DNA from: Calditrichia bacterium | Lineage (GTDB): Bacteria > Calditrichota > Calditrichia > RBG-13-44-9 | DNA length: 33,852 nt | Assembly: GCA_026991005.1 (NCBI GenBank) | Contig: JALXCH010000640.1 | Coordinates: 1 to 33,852 of the forward strand | Reading direction: 5' to 3' | Part shown: in pieces, positions 33,069 to 33,852 of the stretch | Layout of the letters: the number at the start of each line of letters is the position of its first letter | How positions within the stretch are numbered: the first letter of the stretch is position 1 | Notes under the pieces: generated by a model | Told to the model about the DNA's origin: nothing | The model's input: only the letters and a program-made list of their open reading frames with translations | Database searches by the model: none | Translations under genes and position numbers: made by a program

Positions 33069-33152
33069 GCCCTTTCAGGGCTTGAATTTTTGATGAATGT
33101 TCTTTACCTGGGGCTTTGCCCCAGGCTATCTATATGTGAGCGCTTTGCGCTC
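33069..33152 (+). repeat. trio of REP-like palindromes
   Basis: Three perfect hairpins with 3-base loops lie in a row: GCCCT-TTC-AGGGC (33069-33081), CCTGGGGC-TTT-GCCCCAGG (33107-33125) and GAGCGC-TTT-GCGCTC (33138-33152). The rest of the 445-base gap between ccmF and the next gene (32969-33413) is AT-rich and gene-free. None of the hairpins is followed by a T run, so they are not typical terminators. They look like a dispersed palindromic repeat of the kind seen between genes in many bacteria. Confidence 0.75.
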
Positions 33153-33413
33153 GGGGTATTTATAACCTGTGAATTCATCCTGGATAGAAATGTGAAAATG
33201 AGACGGATAGCATTCCAAGAAACATTTTAATTCAAACATAATTTTTTTAAATAGCAAGTATCCCATATAAGTCAAACATGCCCAGCATTTTGCAGATAAA
33301 CAAACAGGGTAAAGCTTTTTGCAAGATTGTTAACCATGGATTAACACATTTTTTTCTCTGGAACCAAACCGGTGAGCGTATTTAAAACCAAAAATTACCG
33401 GAAAATGCACTGC

Positions 33414-33852
33414 ATGAAACATACCTTATTCATCTGGAGCTTGATGGCATTTTTCCTGCTGGGCACGGGATGTCATCGGCAGGAAAAAGAACAAAATATT
33501 ATCGCGCGGGTGGGGCCGGAAGTGATTTCTGCGGAGGAGTTGCAGGAGAGTCTCATCCTGGAGCCGCAATATCAAACCCGCGCACCGCTCTCCCGGGTGT
33601 ATCAAAGTCAGTTGAACTACCTGATTCAGCGCAATTTTCAGTATCTGGCTGCCCGGGAGGTGCATCTGGACACCATGCCCGAGGAGGCGTACCGGTTAAA
33701 ATTCATCGAAAAGCAGGAGCTATTTAAAGCGTTTATTAAACAACGGTTTCTGGATACTTTGCGGATTTCGGACAGCGATTTTCAGGAGGGATTGAGGCGG
33801 TTTCAGGAAAAACGCCACGTGCAGCACATTTTTACCCGGGACAAAATCCGGG
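33414..33852 (+). CDS. SurA/parvulin-type lipoprotein, partial at window end
   Basis: The first 146 codons of a gene that runs off the edge. The leader MKHTLFIWSLMAFFLLGTGC gives a lipobox with Cys20. A helical SurA-N-like region follows (VGPEVISAEELQESL..., QSQLNYLIQRNFQYLAAREV), and the sequence ends with RHVQHIFTRDKI, which looks like the first strand of a parvulin peptidyl-prolyl isomerase domain (VRHILV-type). It would fold or guide outer-membrane proteins in the periplasm. An alternative ATG at 33405 is in frame but sits only three bases from GG. The family call rests on an incomplete domain. Confidence 0.65.
   Translation, partial: MKHTLFIWSLMAFFLLGTGCHRQEKEQNIIARVGPEVISAEELQESLILEPQYQTRAPLSRVYQSQLNYLIQRNFQYLAAREVHLDTMPEEAYRLKFIEKQELFKAFIKQRFLDTLRISDSDFQEGLRRFQEKRHVQHIFTRDKIR

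Noticed and set aside
33107..33125. intrinsic terminator of the ccm operon
   Set aside because: The 8-bp hairpin is strong but is followed by CTATCTATATG, not a T run, and it is one of three clustered palindromes about 140 bases after ccmF.

Overview
The window looks like part of a chromosome from an uncultured FCB-group bacterium (Bacteroidota/Ignavibacteria/Calditrichota/KSB1-like). The evidence is a SprA-type type IX secretion (T9SS) translocon, two PorV-like outer-membrane proteins, a secreted protein with a T9SS/FlgD-like C-terminal domain, and a System I cytochrome c maturation operon. The phylum cannot be fixed from this sequence alone. Every gene I support is on the + strand.

Region 1 (1-7940) is an accessory island that starts at an intact tRNA-Leu(CAA) with a good promoter. 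Directly behind it lie four degenerate tRNA-Leu copies and two copies of a small GIY-YIG nuclease gene; the second is truncated and lacks the presumed catalytic Glu. The copies carry short palindromes, CTCGT-NNN-ACGAG. These sit in the T loop in 1, 2 and 4 copies, and replace the anticodon arm in inverted orientation. I consider this the most unusual thing in the window. A decayed tyrosine recombinase follows, then an AT-rich block: a SIR2-HerA anti-phage pair, a helix-hairpin-helix (HhH) DNA glycosylase-like gene, a VapBC-type toxin-antitoxin pair and an antitoxin-like relic. Three sites with attC-like layout (TAAC...inverted arms...GTTA) separate these genes, so the block may be an integron-like cassette array.

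Region 2 (7941-12630) returns to core genes with different base composition: an HNH endonuclease behind a perfect -35/-10 promoter, trpS, then scpA, scpB, rluB-like and cmk, tightly packed and partly overlapping. They serve tRNA charging, chromosome condensation, rRNA modification and nucleotide metabolism.

Region 3 (12631-26161) is envelope and secretion: sprA (2091 aa), an M28 metallopeptidase-fold protein that looks like a glutaminyl cyclase, prmA behind a 25-unit heptanucleotide repeat, a lipoprotein, a beta-propeller T9SS cargo, and two PorV/UPF0164-like outer-membrane proteins.

Region 4 (26162-28023) holds a lone AAA_14/DUF4143 ATPase preceded by four phased 32-33 bp repeats. Region 5 (28261-32968) is ccmABCDEF. 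Its CcmE is of the Cys (CxxxY) type, and the 46-codon CcmD-like gene is easy to miss. The window ends with a trio of REP-like hairpins and the start of a SurA/parvulin-type lipoprotein gene that runs off the edge.
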